The position numbers and the translations under genes were made by a program. Below, piece by piece: positions 26,171 to 34,605 of a stretch of 49,274 nucleotides of DNA. This DNA comes from a candidate division TA06 bacterium SM23_40 (GTDB lineage: Bacteria; LJUI01; SM1-40), in assembly GCA_001303705.1 (NCBI GenBank), contig LJUI01000025.1, positions 1-49,274 on the forward strand. Reading direction: 5' to 3'. Every line of letters begins with the position of its first letter. Position 1 is the stretch's first letter. A model generated the notes under the pieces. The model saw only the letters and a program-made list of their open reading frames with translations. It had not been told where the DNA came from and did not search any database.

Positions 26171-27021
26171 GGAAGATTCCTCTCCCCCTGGGCTTCCTGC
26201 CCGTAGATTACGTGTGTCAGCAATTCCCCGACGATGGCCAGACTCTCCTGACTACACTTGTCTGGAGTATCCTCGAGCGTGTGCCAGTAACGGTAGTCGA
26301 AATCTATGACGAGTACGCACGGGATTCCAGCCCTCAGCAGCGGTATGTGGTCGTCCCAGACCGCGTACTCCACGTCCGGATGGAATGCCTCCAGTCCCAG
26401 ACGGTCTGCCGTGTTCCAGACCAGATCGACCACCGGTGAACAGAGTGCAACCGAATAGTGCTCCTTGTAGATGGCGAGATCGCTGTCGCCGATCATGTCG
26501 ATGACTATGCCGAAGCGGGGCCGATACGCGCCCATATTGGCGGCGAAATGGGTCGATCCGAGAATGTAGCGGTCAATGTCGCCCTCCTGGCCATAGTCCT
26601 CCCCGTCGAATAGAATGATGTCGACGCCTACCGGCGGCGGATACTCGTGGAGGAGCCTGGCGATCTCCAGGAGCACGGCTACTCCTGAGGCACCATCGTT
26701 GGCGCCGAGGATGGGTTGCTCACGAACGAGCGGATCAGGATCCCGATCCGCCCTGGGCCTGGTGTCCCAGTGCGCTCCCAGCATGATCCTCTGCCGTCTG
26801 TCCGGCAAGAACGAAGCGATGATGTTTGTCAGGTCGAATGTCATCCCTGCGTCTTCGTCTGTATATTGGAATGTCTGTTCCTGCACGACTTCAGCAACCT
26901 GGCTCAGTTCGCCTACGAGGAGGCGTCTCGCATCATCGTGTCCCGTCGAGCCGGGGTGTCGCGGTCCGAGTTCGGTTTGTCTGATGAGGTGCCGGTAGGC
27001 CCGCGTCCCGTCGAACGACAG
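26167..27021 (-). CDS. M28-family zinc enzyme, glutaminyl-peptide cyclotransferase-like (start uncertain)
   Basis: A metal-dependent M28 fold: IMLGAHWDTRPRA, GANDGASGVAVLLE, ILFDGEDYGQEGD, DDHIPLLRAGIPCVLVID and YWHTLEDTPDKC give the His/Asp/Glu metal and catalytic residues. AHWDTRP, FDGED and the W-H-T-x-x-D-T end resemble glutaminyl cyclases, which close N-terminal Gln to pyroglutamate, but an aminopeptidase cannot be excluded. The only standard start in frame is GTG 26886. That start would drop about 45 residues that match the family (FDGTRAYRHLIRQTELGPRH, PGSTGHDDARRLLVGEL). The frame continues upstream without an ATG/GTG/TTG to the sprA stop, so I place the start provisionally at a CTG (27021) with GGTGG upstream. 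A frameshift in a lost signal peptide is the alternative. Its stop overlaps the comEA-like start. Confidence 0.75.
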   Translation of the reverse strand: MSFDGTRAYRHLIRQTELGPRHPGSTGHDDARRLLVGELSQVAEVVQEQTFQYTDEDAGMTFDLTNIIASFLPDRRQRIMLGAHWDTRPRADRDPDPLVREQPILGANDGASGVAVLLEIARLLHEYPPPVGVDIILFDGEDYGQEGDIDRYILGSTHFAANMGAYRPRFGIVIDMIGDSDLAIYKEHYSVALCSPVVDLVWNTADRLGLEAFHPDVEYAVWDDHIPLLRAGIPCVLVIDFDYRYWHTLEDTPDKCSQESLAIVGELLTHVIYGQEAQGERNLP

Positions 27022-27099
27022 ATGTGAGCCACCGGATGAGCAGGCGCCGTCGCGATGATGTGAGCAGTACGTACACGCCCCTCTACTTCCTCCTGGTTG

Positions 27100-30000
27100 T
27101 TAGAACTTGAACTCGACAAATACCCTTACCTCGATCGTCTTGAACGTCCGGTCAGCCTGATTGTCCCGTCGCCTCGTGTACTCCCCGCTCAACCCACCCA
27201 CAACACTCGACGAAAAGTTGTAGCTGGCCTGGGGCACGATCGAGAGCGTATTGATATCCACCTCTATAACTGGCGCTGCGGCGAGGCCCTTCTGTACCCT
27301 CGTCCGGACCTGAGTGCTATAGCTGGCCATGAGGGAGAAATCGAGATTTGATGTGAATCTGAGGCGATTGCGCACAAAGGGCAACCGCAGACCGCCCGGT
27401 GCGCTGAAAGAATAGTTTGCAGTGAGACGGATGTTCCTGGTCTCCTCCTGAGAGACTGACGAGATCTGAGTCATCGTGTTGACGTTTTCGACTTCGGTCC
27501 GCGTGTAGTTTGTCGAGAGATTCGTCCCGATCCCCTGTCGCCACCTCGCCTGCCATGCAATAAGTGGAGAGAAGCTGTTTACCTCGGTGATGTAGTCAGA
27601 TGGCTCCCCGACGTAGCCGCGTCGCTCGGTGCGGCGCATATATGAAGAACTCAATGTCGAAGATGTGACGAGCCCCCTGAATATCTGAAATCTCTCCACG
27701 CGGCCCCAGGACAACGAGAGGTCGGGCCACGTCGCCGAATGGCCCTCTCTTGCCCTCCACCCGGCAGTCTCGGCTCTGGAATCTGTGCGATGTGTTGCCA
27801 CACTCACGTTCACCGTACCCATCCGCACCCCGCTCGATAGGCGGTACGAGTTCGATACACTCCTCGAATCCTCCGACAGCCCGCGATAGCCTTCGTACCG
27901 AGGAACGTCGCCGGAGGAGCGCGTCAGGCCGATCTGGTATCTGAGCGACGGGCGATCGAGCAACCCGTACGCCCTCGTCTGGCGATCCTGGGTGTATGAC
28001 GCCTGAGGGCTGGTGATGTTCCGCGACCACTTCTCCGCCTGCATGGCCAGCCAATGGGGGGACCCTGGCCGGGCAGAGGCATCCTTCGCCTCGTCCCGCA
28101 GACCGGTGAAGATGCGGACGAACTCGGGAAAGTTGAGCCCGAGACGCACCTGACTGGTGTTGGCATTACTGGCATTGCGCAGATCGAGAGAATCGGTGAG
28201 GACGCTTCGATTGGGATGATCCTCCGCATATCGTGTCGAATACGAGAACGTATGGCTGAGAATCCGCGTGAGAGTGGGGGAAAACGACGTTGTCACGGTC
28301 TGGGTTCTGTTTACCTCGCTCCCGATGTTCCTGTTGAACCGCCGCTTCTCGAGCTCGAGATCCCTGATCACATTGAGGCTGTAGCTCCCCGTCAGGCTGG
28401 GGAAGGGTCGGACGTCCACCTTGGTGTTGCCCTTCACGGCCCTGGACCGGCTCCTGCTCGTGATCGGTCCTCCCGGGTCGGTCCTGCTCTTCCGCCACTG
28501 CTCGGTGTAGCCGGTGCCGAGAGAGAAGCTCGTTGGTGTGTACAGCAACTCGAGACCGCGCGGGAGACGGAGCGGACTGATACGCGGGCTGTAGGAGTAG
28601 TTCACAGCGGTGGCATAGGTCATGCTCGTATCGACAGACGTTGGCGAATATCCAACGTGCTGGCTCACGCTTCCGGACGCCGTGAGATGGTCGAGGGTGA
28701 GCTGGGCGAATCGATTGAGCGAACGCTTCGGCTTGCGGAACGAAGCACTGATCCTTCGATCGCGTCTCTGTGTGCGCTCCTTCCTCGCCTCGCCTGCCGT
28801 CAACTCAACGTCATCTCCCTCGCCGAAGCGCGGCAGACTCTGGCTCTCATCCCAACTTCCGGAGAGCGGGAGGGTAATCCCCCATGATGCCGGTAGAAAC
28901 CGCTCGAGCTGAAGCGTGCCATCCACATTGAAGCCGAGCCGGGTCGCTGATCTCCCGCGCCCGCCTCCTCCTGTCTGGCGGGCGGCCCAGTCGCTCATGG
29001 AGTAGAAATCGCTCTCACGCCTGTCAACAGTCGCATTCAGCGATAGCAGGTCGGCGAACTTTGTCTCGATCCTCGCCCGGGCAGCGGTGCCGACCCGCCG
29101 CACCACTTCCGTGAGCCGTACGTCATCGACCCACAACTCGCCGCTCACCGGATTCCCACCGGGCTGATCCCGGTTCTCGACGCCCAGGGCCAGCCATTCG
29201 ATGTTCGTCAATGATGGGCTGCCGCGAACCACGTACGGGCCCTCCGTCGCGTAGCGGCTCCCTGTTGAGTCGAGAGGAGTCTCCTGTTTCAGCCTGGTGA
29301 GCTCCCGCAGATCGACAAACAGTTCTTGCCACCCCGACCACGTCACATCGACCTCGTACCCATAGTAGTTCGCCGAGTCCTCTCCCACGCGATAGAAGAA
29401 GTGGGATCCAGAGGCATCTCCGTAGACGTACACCCGTATCTCTCTGTAGTCAGTATAGTCGTCAGAGGTGAACAGAGATCGGTAGGCGAGCCCCCCGTGC
29501 CCGACCTCGATGTCCTGATACTGGAGCACGAGGGAGCCCTCTGTCATGCGCTTGCCTTCGCGATCCACCCCGGGATCGTAGGGAGGCTTGTACTCCGGAT
29601 CCTCCCGGGAATTGACCGTCGCCACTTCGAAGCGCTCGTACTCCTGGACGGGAGCGGCTCCGCCCACAACCGGGATCACGCCTTCATTCTGCCAGCGATT
29701 CCCCACGACCTCGAGGCCGCCGATCAGTACGGTATCCTGCTCAGCCAAGCCATCCAGCCAGAGCCTGGCGAAAATGATATGTTCCCAGTCAGGGGCGCCG
29801 ACAACCGTATCGAGTGCTGCCGTATCCGTGAGTGGTACGCGATAGAGCGTCCACCCTTTCTCGTTCTCCGGTATGGCAACGAACTGCGTGTCTTCGAGAT
29901 CGATAGTGAATTCGAAGTAGTCATTACGCCTATTGAGGCCGTTGTCTCGGTTCAAGTTTTCGGTATCGAGGCGTCGGTTGTTCTCTGTCCGATTGAGTTT

Positions 30001-32802
30001 GAAGTAGTCCTCCGACCGTATCTCCCCCTGGGGGTAGTCATCGTTCCCATCATCGCCCGGGACCTGATCGCCGTCCGCCCCGGCCACCCCGTCGAGACCG
30101 GCGTCCTCGCCTGCCCCCACGTCGAGATAGCCGTTCCGGTTTGCATCTTCGGTATCGAGCACCCCGTTCCAGCCTGCGATCGCGCCGGCAGCCGTCCAGC
30201 GGGGAGCATCTTCGTCGATCTCGGTGCCGAGATCGATGTGAACTCTGCCGCCGTCTCCCTTTACCCACACCTCGAGCAGCCTGGAGTCGGAGAAGTCATA
30301 CCCTCCCGGAGAGATGCACCTGGAGATCCCGCCCCACGATTCCTCTACGATCGGGAGGGCATCTCTCGGGTCTAAGGCGAGGGCGAGCACAAGTCGCTCC
30401 TGCTGGCGATCTTCCTCCGGCAGGCCTGGCTCGATATCGCCGGCCTTCACGCCCTTTGGGTTATACCAGTAGATCCTCCCGAACGTCGACGTGTCCTTCT
30501 GGACGGGAATCGTCCCGTAGCTCCATGCGGTGCGCGCCAGACCGAGTCCGCTCGCCAGCTCCGCACCCTCCATATCATCGACAAACACCTCTCCCCGCGT
30601 GTTCGGATCAGGAAACGAGGCCGCCACCTCCCCCGTTATGTAGAGATGGGATGGTTCCTCAGTCTCAACAAGGGGGAGCAGATCGGCTACCTTGGTGAAG
30701 AGGGCGGGCTCCGCTTCCAGCGTCATATCCGCCTCCCCTAGCAAGATCTGCGTAGGCTCCTGCCCGAGACGCGGCCGTTCCTCGAACGAGCGTTCACTCC
30801 GATACATCCAGGTCGAGCCGACCTGGAACCGATCGGAGAAACGATAGTCAGCCCGGGCACCCAGCAGTGTCTTCTCTCCGAAGGCAAAGAAGGGCTGATA
30901 CTCGTAGTCGATCTCTATCCTGGCGTCCTCGCTTGCGGCCGCCTCTGAGAGCAGGGTGAGGATCCCGGTATCGTAGTCGATGAAATAGCCGGATCCGCGG
31001 CTGAGCCTCAGTCCGTTGACCTTCACCACCTCGCTCTCGGGGAGGATGTTGATGCCGAGAGAGTAGATGGTCTGGACGCTCTTATACCCCACCTCTATCA
31101 CATAGACCTTTCCGTCGTCGAGATCGAGGCTCGTCGAGTCGTAGATGACCGACACCGGATCGGCGAGGATGTCATTCGCAAACGGACGCAGATCCGGGAC
31201 GTATATCTCGGTATCCGCCCCGGCGACGGTGAACCTCAGTGTGTCCGGCGGACCCTGGGCCGGAAAGGCGAGCAGCCCCCGCGTCAGAACGAGGTACCCG
31301 GGCTCGACATCGCCGTCTCCATCGGGGTCGAGGCCGAGAAGGCTCAGGTAGGTGGCCCCCTCCTCGGTCTCGATGAGCTCACCAGCTCCTGACGGATCCT
31401 TCTTGATCTTGATCTCGAGGCTCCCCCCGATGATCCGGCTCGAACCGAGATCGTAGTAATTCTTGAGCGCATAATGCCAGGTGGGAGAACTCGGGTCGGG
31501 AAAACGAGGCTTGAGAAGTTTGAGCATCAGGGTGTCGCTGACGATGCCGCCCACCGTATCCTGCGATGCCGTCGTATACATCACAGCCAGCACATCGTTG
31601 GTGAGACGGCGGTTCATCTCGATTACGTTGTTGACAGGATCGAAGATATAGTCTTCGTCTGCCCCTTCGACCAACCTATAGAAGCTCCCAGTGTAGTAAT
31701 CGAAACTTGTATCCGGCCGCTCGGGGTCGAAGTAAGCCTTGCCGGGGGAGACATTCTGTTCGAGGTCCGTCCGTTCATCCTGATCGTCAACGTACACCTG
31801 CATGAGGGCGAGAGGTTCGACTGTGCCCACCCAGAAAAACCGATTGCTGATGAATTCCCGATCATAGATGGTGAGCCTGTTAAACGTCGCCTGGCCCTCG
31901 AAGGTCTTTTTCTCGGTCCTCCCCTCTTCCTTGCTGGCAATGGCGGTGACCTCCAGCCCGCCGACCTGAGCCCGTCCCTTGATGCCGAACAGCCCGTGGT
32001 GGCTTATCCCTCCCCCGACATACTGAGTGCTCGGGAGCCCGAGCTGCGTGTTTCCGGCCTCGATCTCCTGGACGATCTCATCCTCTTCCCCCTCGTACCG
32101 TATCCGGATCTTGTTCTTGAGTTCAGCCTCCTGCTGGCTGTCGTGATCGACAAAGACATGTATCTTCTCCCCTACCGTCCCCTGCAGATTGAGGAGAAGC
32201 CGCTGCTCCATGTCGAGCTGGGGGAACCGCGAGGGCCTGTTGAATTCGGTGTACACCTCCTCTTCTACGTAGCTGCTCACACCACCGAGCTCGATCCGCT
32301 GACTCCCGTCGACCTTGAGCTGTCCTCCCTGACCGATCACTCCTGCGATCGGCGTCGGAAAGGCGACGGGTATGTCGATATTCGGCACGAGACCGCCCGT
32401 GCCGCCCGTCTCGCCGCGGGCGGTGAGTGTAGTCACAAGCGCACGCCGCCGCGCCTCCCTGAGCCGTCTGCTGGCCCGTTGAGAGACGAACCGATCGAGG
32501 CCGCCGATCGGTCCTACCGCGAGCACCTCACCCCGGTATGTGACAACACGCCGGACAGCGCGCGCCGGCAGGTCGATAGCCACGGAATCCTCTACCCCGT
32601 ATCTGGTGAGCAATGAGAGATCGCGCAGGCGGGCGGGAGATACGCCAAGACCCGGCAGGGACGGGACGGAGAATGGCTCCACGCCGGCGCGAGAGGGCCA
32701 TCGCAGGGCAGGGCCCCCCTGTGCCCGGGGGAGGCCTGCGGATAGTATGAGGAGGGCAGCCGCCGTCCACACTCTGAAGTTATGGGTACCGGGTCGAAGC
32801 AT
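27100..32802 (-). CDS. sprA: SprA homologue, giant outer-membrane cell-surface / type IX secretion translocon protein
   Basis: A 1,900-residue exported protein. A signal peptide (MLRPGTHNFRVWTAAALLIL onward, with possible cleavage at PRA/QGG) precedes a beta-rich body. The SprA N-terminal family segment is clear: GSQRIELGGVSSYVEEEV, NKIRIRYEGEEDEIVQEIEA, GNTQLGLPSTQYVGGGISHH and GLFGIKGRAQVGG. Around residues 940-1000 lies an Asp-rich stretch (DANRNGYLDVGAGEDAG; GDQVPGDDGNDDYPQGE), a possible calcium site. The last 600 residues are amphipathic beta strands rich in Ser, Thr and Arg that end in VEFKF, a beta-barrel-type C-terminus. In Bacteroidota SprA is the outer-membrane pore of type IX secretion and gliding. 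The 1,900 residues are shorter than the Flavobacterium protein (about 2,400). The ATG at 32802 has GGAG nine bases upstream. No other type IX component is in view. Confidence 0.93.
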   Translation of the reverse strand: MLRPGTHNFRVWTAAALLILSAGLPRAQGGPALRWPSRAGVEPFSVPSLPGLGVSPARLRDLSLLTRYGVEDSVAIDLPARAVRRVVTYRGEVLAVGPIGGLDRFVSQRASRRLREARRRALVTTLTARGETGGTGGLVPNIDIPVAFPTPIAGVIGQGGQLKVDGSQRIELGGVSSYVEEEVYTEFNRPSRFPQLDMEQRLLLNLQGTVGEKIHVFVDHDSQQEAELKNKIRIRYEGEEDEIVQEIEAGNTQLGLPSTQYVGGGISHHGLFGIKGRAQVGGLEVTAIASKEEGRTEKKTFEGQATFNRLTIYDREFISNRFFWVGTVEPLALMQVYVDDQDERTDLEQNVSPGKAYFDPERPDTSFDYYTGSFYRLVEGADEDYIFDPVNNVIEMNRRLTNDVLAVMYTTASQDTVGGIVSDTLMLKLLKPRFPDPSSPTWHYALKNYYDLGSSRIIGGSLEIKIKKDPSGAGELIETEEGATYLSLLGLDPDGDGDVEPGYLVLTRGLLAFPAQGPPDTLRFTVAGADTEIYVPDLRPFANDILADPVSVIYDSTSLDLDDGKVYVIEVGYKSVQTIYSLGINILPESEVVKVNGLRLSRGSGYFIDYDTGILTLLSEAAASEDARIEIDYEYQPFFAFGEKTLLGARADYRFSDRFQVGSTWMYRSERSFEERPRLGQEPTQILLGEADMTLEAEPALFTKVADLLPLVETEEPSHLYITGEVAASFPDPNTRGEVFVDDMEGAELASGLGLARTAWSYGTIPVQKDTSTFGRIYWYNPKGVKAGDIEPGLPEEDRQQERLVLALALDPRDALPIVEESWGGISRCISPGGYDFSDSRLLEVWVKGDGGRVHIDLGTEIDEDAPRWTAAGAIAGWNGVLDTEDANRNGYLDVGAGEDAGLDGVAGADGDQVPGDDGNDDYPQGEIRSEDYFKLNRTENNRRLDTENLNRDNGLNRRNDYFEFTIDLEDTQFVAIPENEKGWTLYRVPLTDTAALDTVVGAPDWEHIIFARLWLDGLAEQDTVLIGGLEVVGNRWQNEGVIPVVGGAAPVQEYERFEVATVNSREDPEYKPPYDPGVDREGKRMTEGSLVLQYQDIEVGHGGLAYRSLFTSDDYTDYREIRVYVYGDASGSHFFYRVGEDSANYYGYEVDVTWSGWQELFVDLRELTRLKQETPLDSTGSRYATEGPYVVRGSPSLTNIEWLALGVENRDQPGGNPVSGELWVDDVRLTEVVRRVGTAARARIETKFADLLSLNATVDRRESDFYSMSDWAARQTGGGGRGRSATRLGFNVDGTLQLERFLPASWGITLPLSGSWDESQSLPRFGEGDDVELTAGEARKERTQRRDRRISASFRKPKRSLNRFAQLTLDHLTASGSVSQHVGYSPTSVDTSMTYATAVNYSYSPRISPLRLPRGLELLYTPTSFSLGTGYTEQWRKSRTDPGGPITSRSRSRAVKGNTKVDVRPFPSLTGSYSLNVIRDLELEKRRFNRNIGSEVNRTQTVTTSFSPTLTRILSHTFSYSTRYAEDHPNRSVLTDSLDLRNASNANTSQVRLGLNFPEFVRIFTGLRDEAKDASARPGSPHWLAMQAEKWSRNITSPQASYTQDRQTRAYGLLDRPSLRYQIGLTRSSGDVPRYEGYRGLSEDSRSVSNSYRLSSGVRMGTVNVSVATHRTDSRAETAGWRAREGHSATWPDLSLSWGRVERFQIFRGLVTSSTLSSSYMRRTERRGYVGEPSDYITEVNSFSPLIAWQARWRQGIGTNLSTNYTRTEVENVNTMTQISSVSQEETRNIRLTANYSFSAPGGLRLPFVRNRLRFTSNLDFSLMASYSTQVRTRVQKGLAAAPVIEVDINTLSIVPQASYNFSSSVVGGLSGEYTRRRDNQADRTFKTIEVRVFVEFKF

Positions 32803-32826
32803 CCCCGTCACTCCGCCAAGCAACAT

Positions 32827-32867
32827 GGCCGGGTTTGTCCGAAGGGAAATCCCCAGACAGCCCGGCC
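32827..32867 (-). other. Strong nested hairpin in the sprA leader, just upstream of the ribosome-binding site
   Basis: On the minus strand GGCCGGG pairs with CCCGGCC (7 bp, 32827-32867), and the enclosed sequence can pair further (TGTC with GACA, GGG with CCC). The stem ends about 24 bases before the sprA ATG; a GGAG Shine-Dalgarno lies between. It is a candidate translational or attenuator-type control element. No U-run follows, so it is unlikely to be a simple terminator. It matches no riboswitch that I recognise. Confidence 0.5.
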
Positions 32868-33107
32868 ATATATGCAACTCACGACGGCCCCTCACGAGGC
32901 CCCGATGAGCAGCTCGAAGCTGTCGAAGGATGACATGTGCCGCCGGTGCGCCCGGGCGGGCCGCCCTCCGATAGCTGCGGCCGCCTGTGACGTTCCCACG
33001 ACTGCGCGCTTCTACACGATCAAACCTTCAACAGACTTCTATACTGAACCTCCGCTCTATCTCGTGGAACTACAGCATGTCGACAACCCTATGCCACCCA
33101 ATTAATT

Positions 33108-33136
33108 AGTATAGTGCCGGAACGCGGATCTGTCAA
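33108..33136 (-). promoter_or_regulatory. Sigma-70 promoter for sprA
   Basis: On the minus strand TTGACA (33131-33136) is followed after 17 bases by TATACT (33108-33113). The -35 box is perfect and the -10 has one mismatch. Transcription would begin near 33101, which gives a leader of about 300 bases before the sprA ATG at 32802. An AT-rich AATTAATT lies just downstream of the -10. The intergenic stretch 32803-33311 holds no convincing gene on either strand: only this promoter, the lptF promoter and the leader hairpin. Confidence 0.75.
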
Positions 33137-33220
33137 CCCTGAAGGCCGGGAGGCCCGACAACGCATGAGAATCCTAGCAGATCGAACGAGGGCAGGCAAG
33201 CAAAATCGTGACCTGGCCTC

Positions 33221-33249
33221 TTGCGCCCCCCGTCACCTTCGAGTATACT
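33221..33249 (+). promoter_or_regulatory. Candidate promoter for lptF-lptG
   Basis: TTGCGC (33221-33226) and TATACT (33244-33249) are 17 bases apart. The -10 has one mismatch to consensus, the -35 matches only at its first three bases. The start site would be near 33256, about 56 bases before the ATG at 33312. It lies back to back with the sprA promoter. Confidence 0.45.
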
Positions 33250-33311
33250 TCGACTCGGATCGGCCTGACCGGATCCCAATAGTCCCCAATCACCAATCCC
33301 CGGGGAATCGT

Positions 33312-34604
33312 ATGAGATACTCGATAGTCTCCTGGTATGTGCTCCGAGAACACCTCGTGCCGTTCGTACTCGGACTTCTCGTGTTGACGTTCATTCTCCT
33401 CATGAATCGGATCTTCACCCTGATCGATCTCATCGTCGGCAAGGGTCTGGCACCTCTCGTCGTGCTCCAGGTCTTTGTGCTCAGCCTCCCCTTCATACTG
33501 GCTCTCACTGTTCCGATGGCTGTCCTCGTCGCCAGCTTGATGGCATTCGGGAGGTTAGCGCAGGATTCCGAAATCGTGGCGATGAAGGCGAGCGGCATCG
33601 CTTTCTGGAGGCTGACGATCCCGGTACTGACGGCGGCGACGTTCCTGGCTCTGTTCATGGTCTACTTCAACAACCACATACTTCCTGAATCGAACCACCA
33701 GGTGAAGAACTTGATGATCGATATCTCTCAGAAACGGCCATCGGTCAAGCTTCGAGAGATGATTTTCATACCGGATTTCGAGGGGTACAAGGTCTTCTTC
33801 ACGCGCATGAACGCCCGTACTTCCCGCATTTTCGGCGTCACCGTGTACCAGGAGCAGAAAAACGGCAAGCCTCGCGTCATCTCGGCTCGTGAAGGACAAC
33901 TCCGCTTCTCCGGCGGCGGCAGTCTCTTCACCATCGACCTGTTCGACGGTGAGATCAGTGACGTCGACAAGGAGGACCCGACCCGGAGCCGCCTGTTGAC
34001 GTTCGACCGTCACACCATTAATATCCCCATCGATACCGAGCTTGTGCGACAGGAGCGGGAGTTCCGCAGCGACCGCGAGCTCAGCGCCCGGGCGATGATG
34101 ACGCGGGTGGAGAATCTGAGGACCGAGATCGACAAGGAGAGCGAGAAGCTGTCCGACCTTCAGGCGGTCGCCCTATCGGACTCGCTCGGTCCGAACCAGG
34201 ATGCCCCCGCAAAGATCGACCTCCAGATCGACCAGACCAACAGGCGAATTGAACGGCGCCGGGCAGAGATCAGTCGGTATCTCGTAGAGATTCACAAGAA
34301 GTATTCGATACCGTTTGCCTCCCTCGCATTCGTGCTCGTGGGCGCTCCCGTCGCCGTGCTGGCACGAAAGGGCGGCACCGGAATGGGGTTCGGCCTCTCC
34401 ACGTGTTTTTTCATAGTCTACTATGTCGCACTGGTAGGAGGAGAAGAGGTAGCTGACCGGCGTATCGTATCGCCGCTCATCGCGATGTGGGCACCGAACG
34501 TCCTCCTGGCTCTTGCGGGAGCGGTTATGATCGCACACGTAAGCCTCGAGGCCGACTGGCGATTCTGGAGGCACCTGGGGCGGCAATCTAACAGAAGAGC
34601 ATGA
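33312..34604 (+). CDS. lptF: LPS export permease, LptF/LptG family (first gene)
   Basis: A 430-residue permease with TM helices near residues 15-40, 55-80, 100-120 at the N-terminus and three near the C-terminus (FASLAFVLVGAPVAVLARKG, FIVYYVALVGG, MWAPNVLLALAGAVMI), enclosing a large periplasmic beta-jellyroll domain. LptF and LptG form the membrane part of the LptB2FG transporter that extracts LPS from the inner membrane. Family motifs are TLIDLIVGKGL, IVAMKASGIAFWRL and GAPVAVLARKGGTGMGFG. A charged coiled coil (about residues 255-325) is inserted before the last TM group. The frame is open from 33114, but ATG 33312 has GGGGAA upstream and gives the normal protein start. The following permease starts one base after its stop. 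Which of the two is F or G is a judgement by order. Confidence 0.9.
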   Translation: MRYSIVSWYVLREHLVPFVLGLLVLTFILLMNRIFTLIDLIVGKGLAPLVVLQVFVLSLPFILALTVPMAVLVASLMAFGRLAQDSEIVAMKASGIAFWRLTIPVLTAATFLALFMVYFNNHILPESNHQVKNLMIDISQKRPSVKLREMIFIPDFEGYKVFFTRMNARTSRIFGVTVYQEQKNGKPRVISAREGQLRFSGGGSLFTIDLFDGEISDVDKEDPTRSRLLTFDRHTINIPIDTELVRQEREFRSDRELSARAMMTRVENLRTEIDKESEKLSDLQAVALSDSLGPNQDAPAKIDLQIDQTNRRIERRRAEISRYLVEIHKKYSIPFASLAFVLVGAPVAVLARKGGTGMGFGLSTCFFIVYYVALVGGEEVADRRIVSPLIAMWAPNVLLALAGAVMIAHVSLEADWRFWRHLGRQSNRRA

Positions 34605-34605
34605 G

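Noticed and set aside
26913-27119. 68-codon minus-strand frame at the start of the M28 gene as a separate small gene
   Set aside because: It overlaps both the sprA end and the M28 N-terminal region in another frame, with no conserved pattern; I considered it only as a possible frameshift source for a signal peptide.
31474-32616. 380-codon plus-strand open frame inside sprA
   Set aside because: It is antisense to the SprA N-terminal family region and has no plausible ribosome-binding site or domain.
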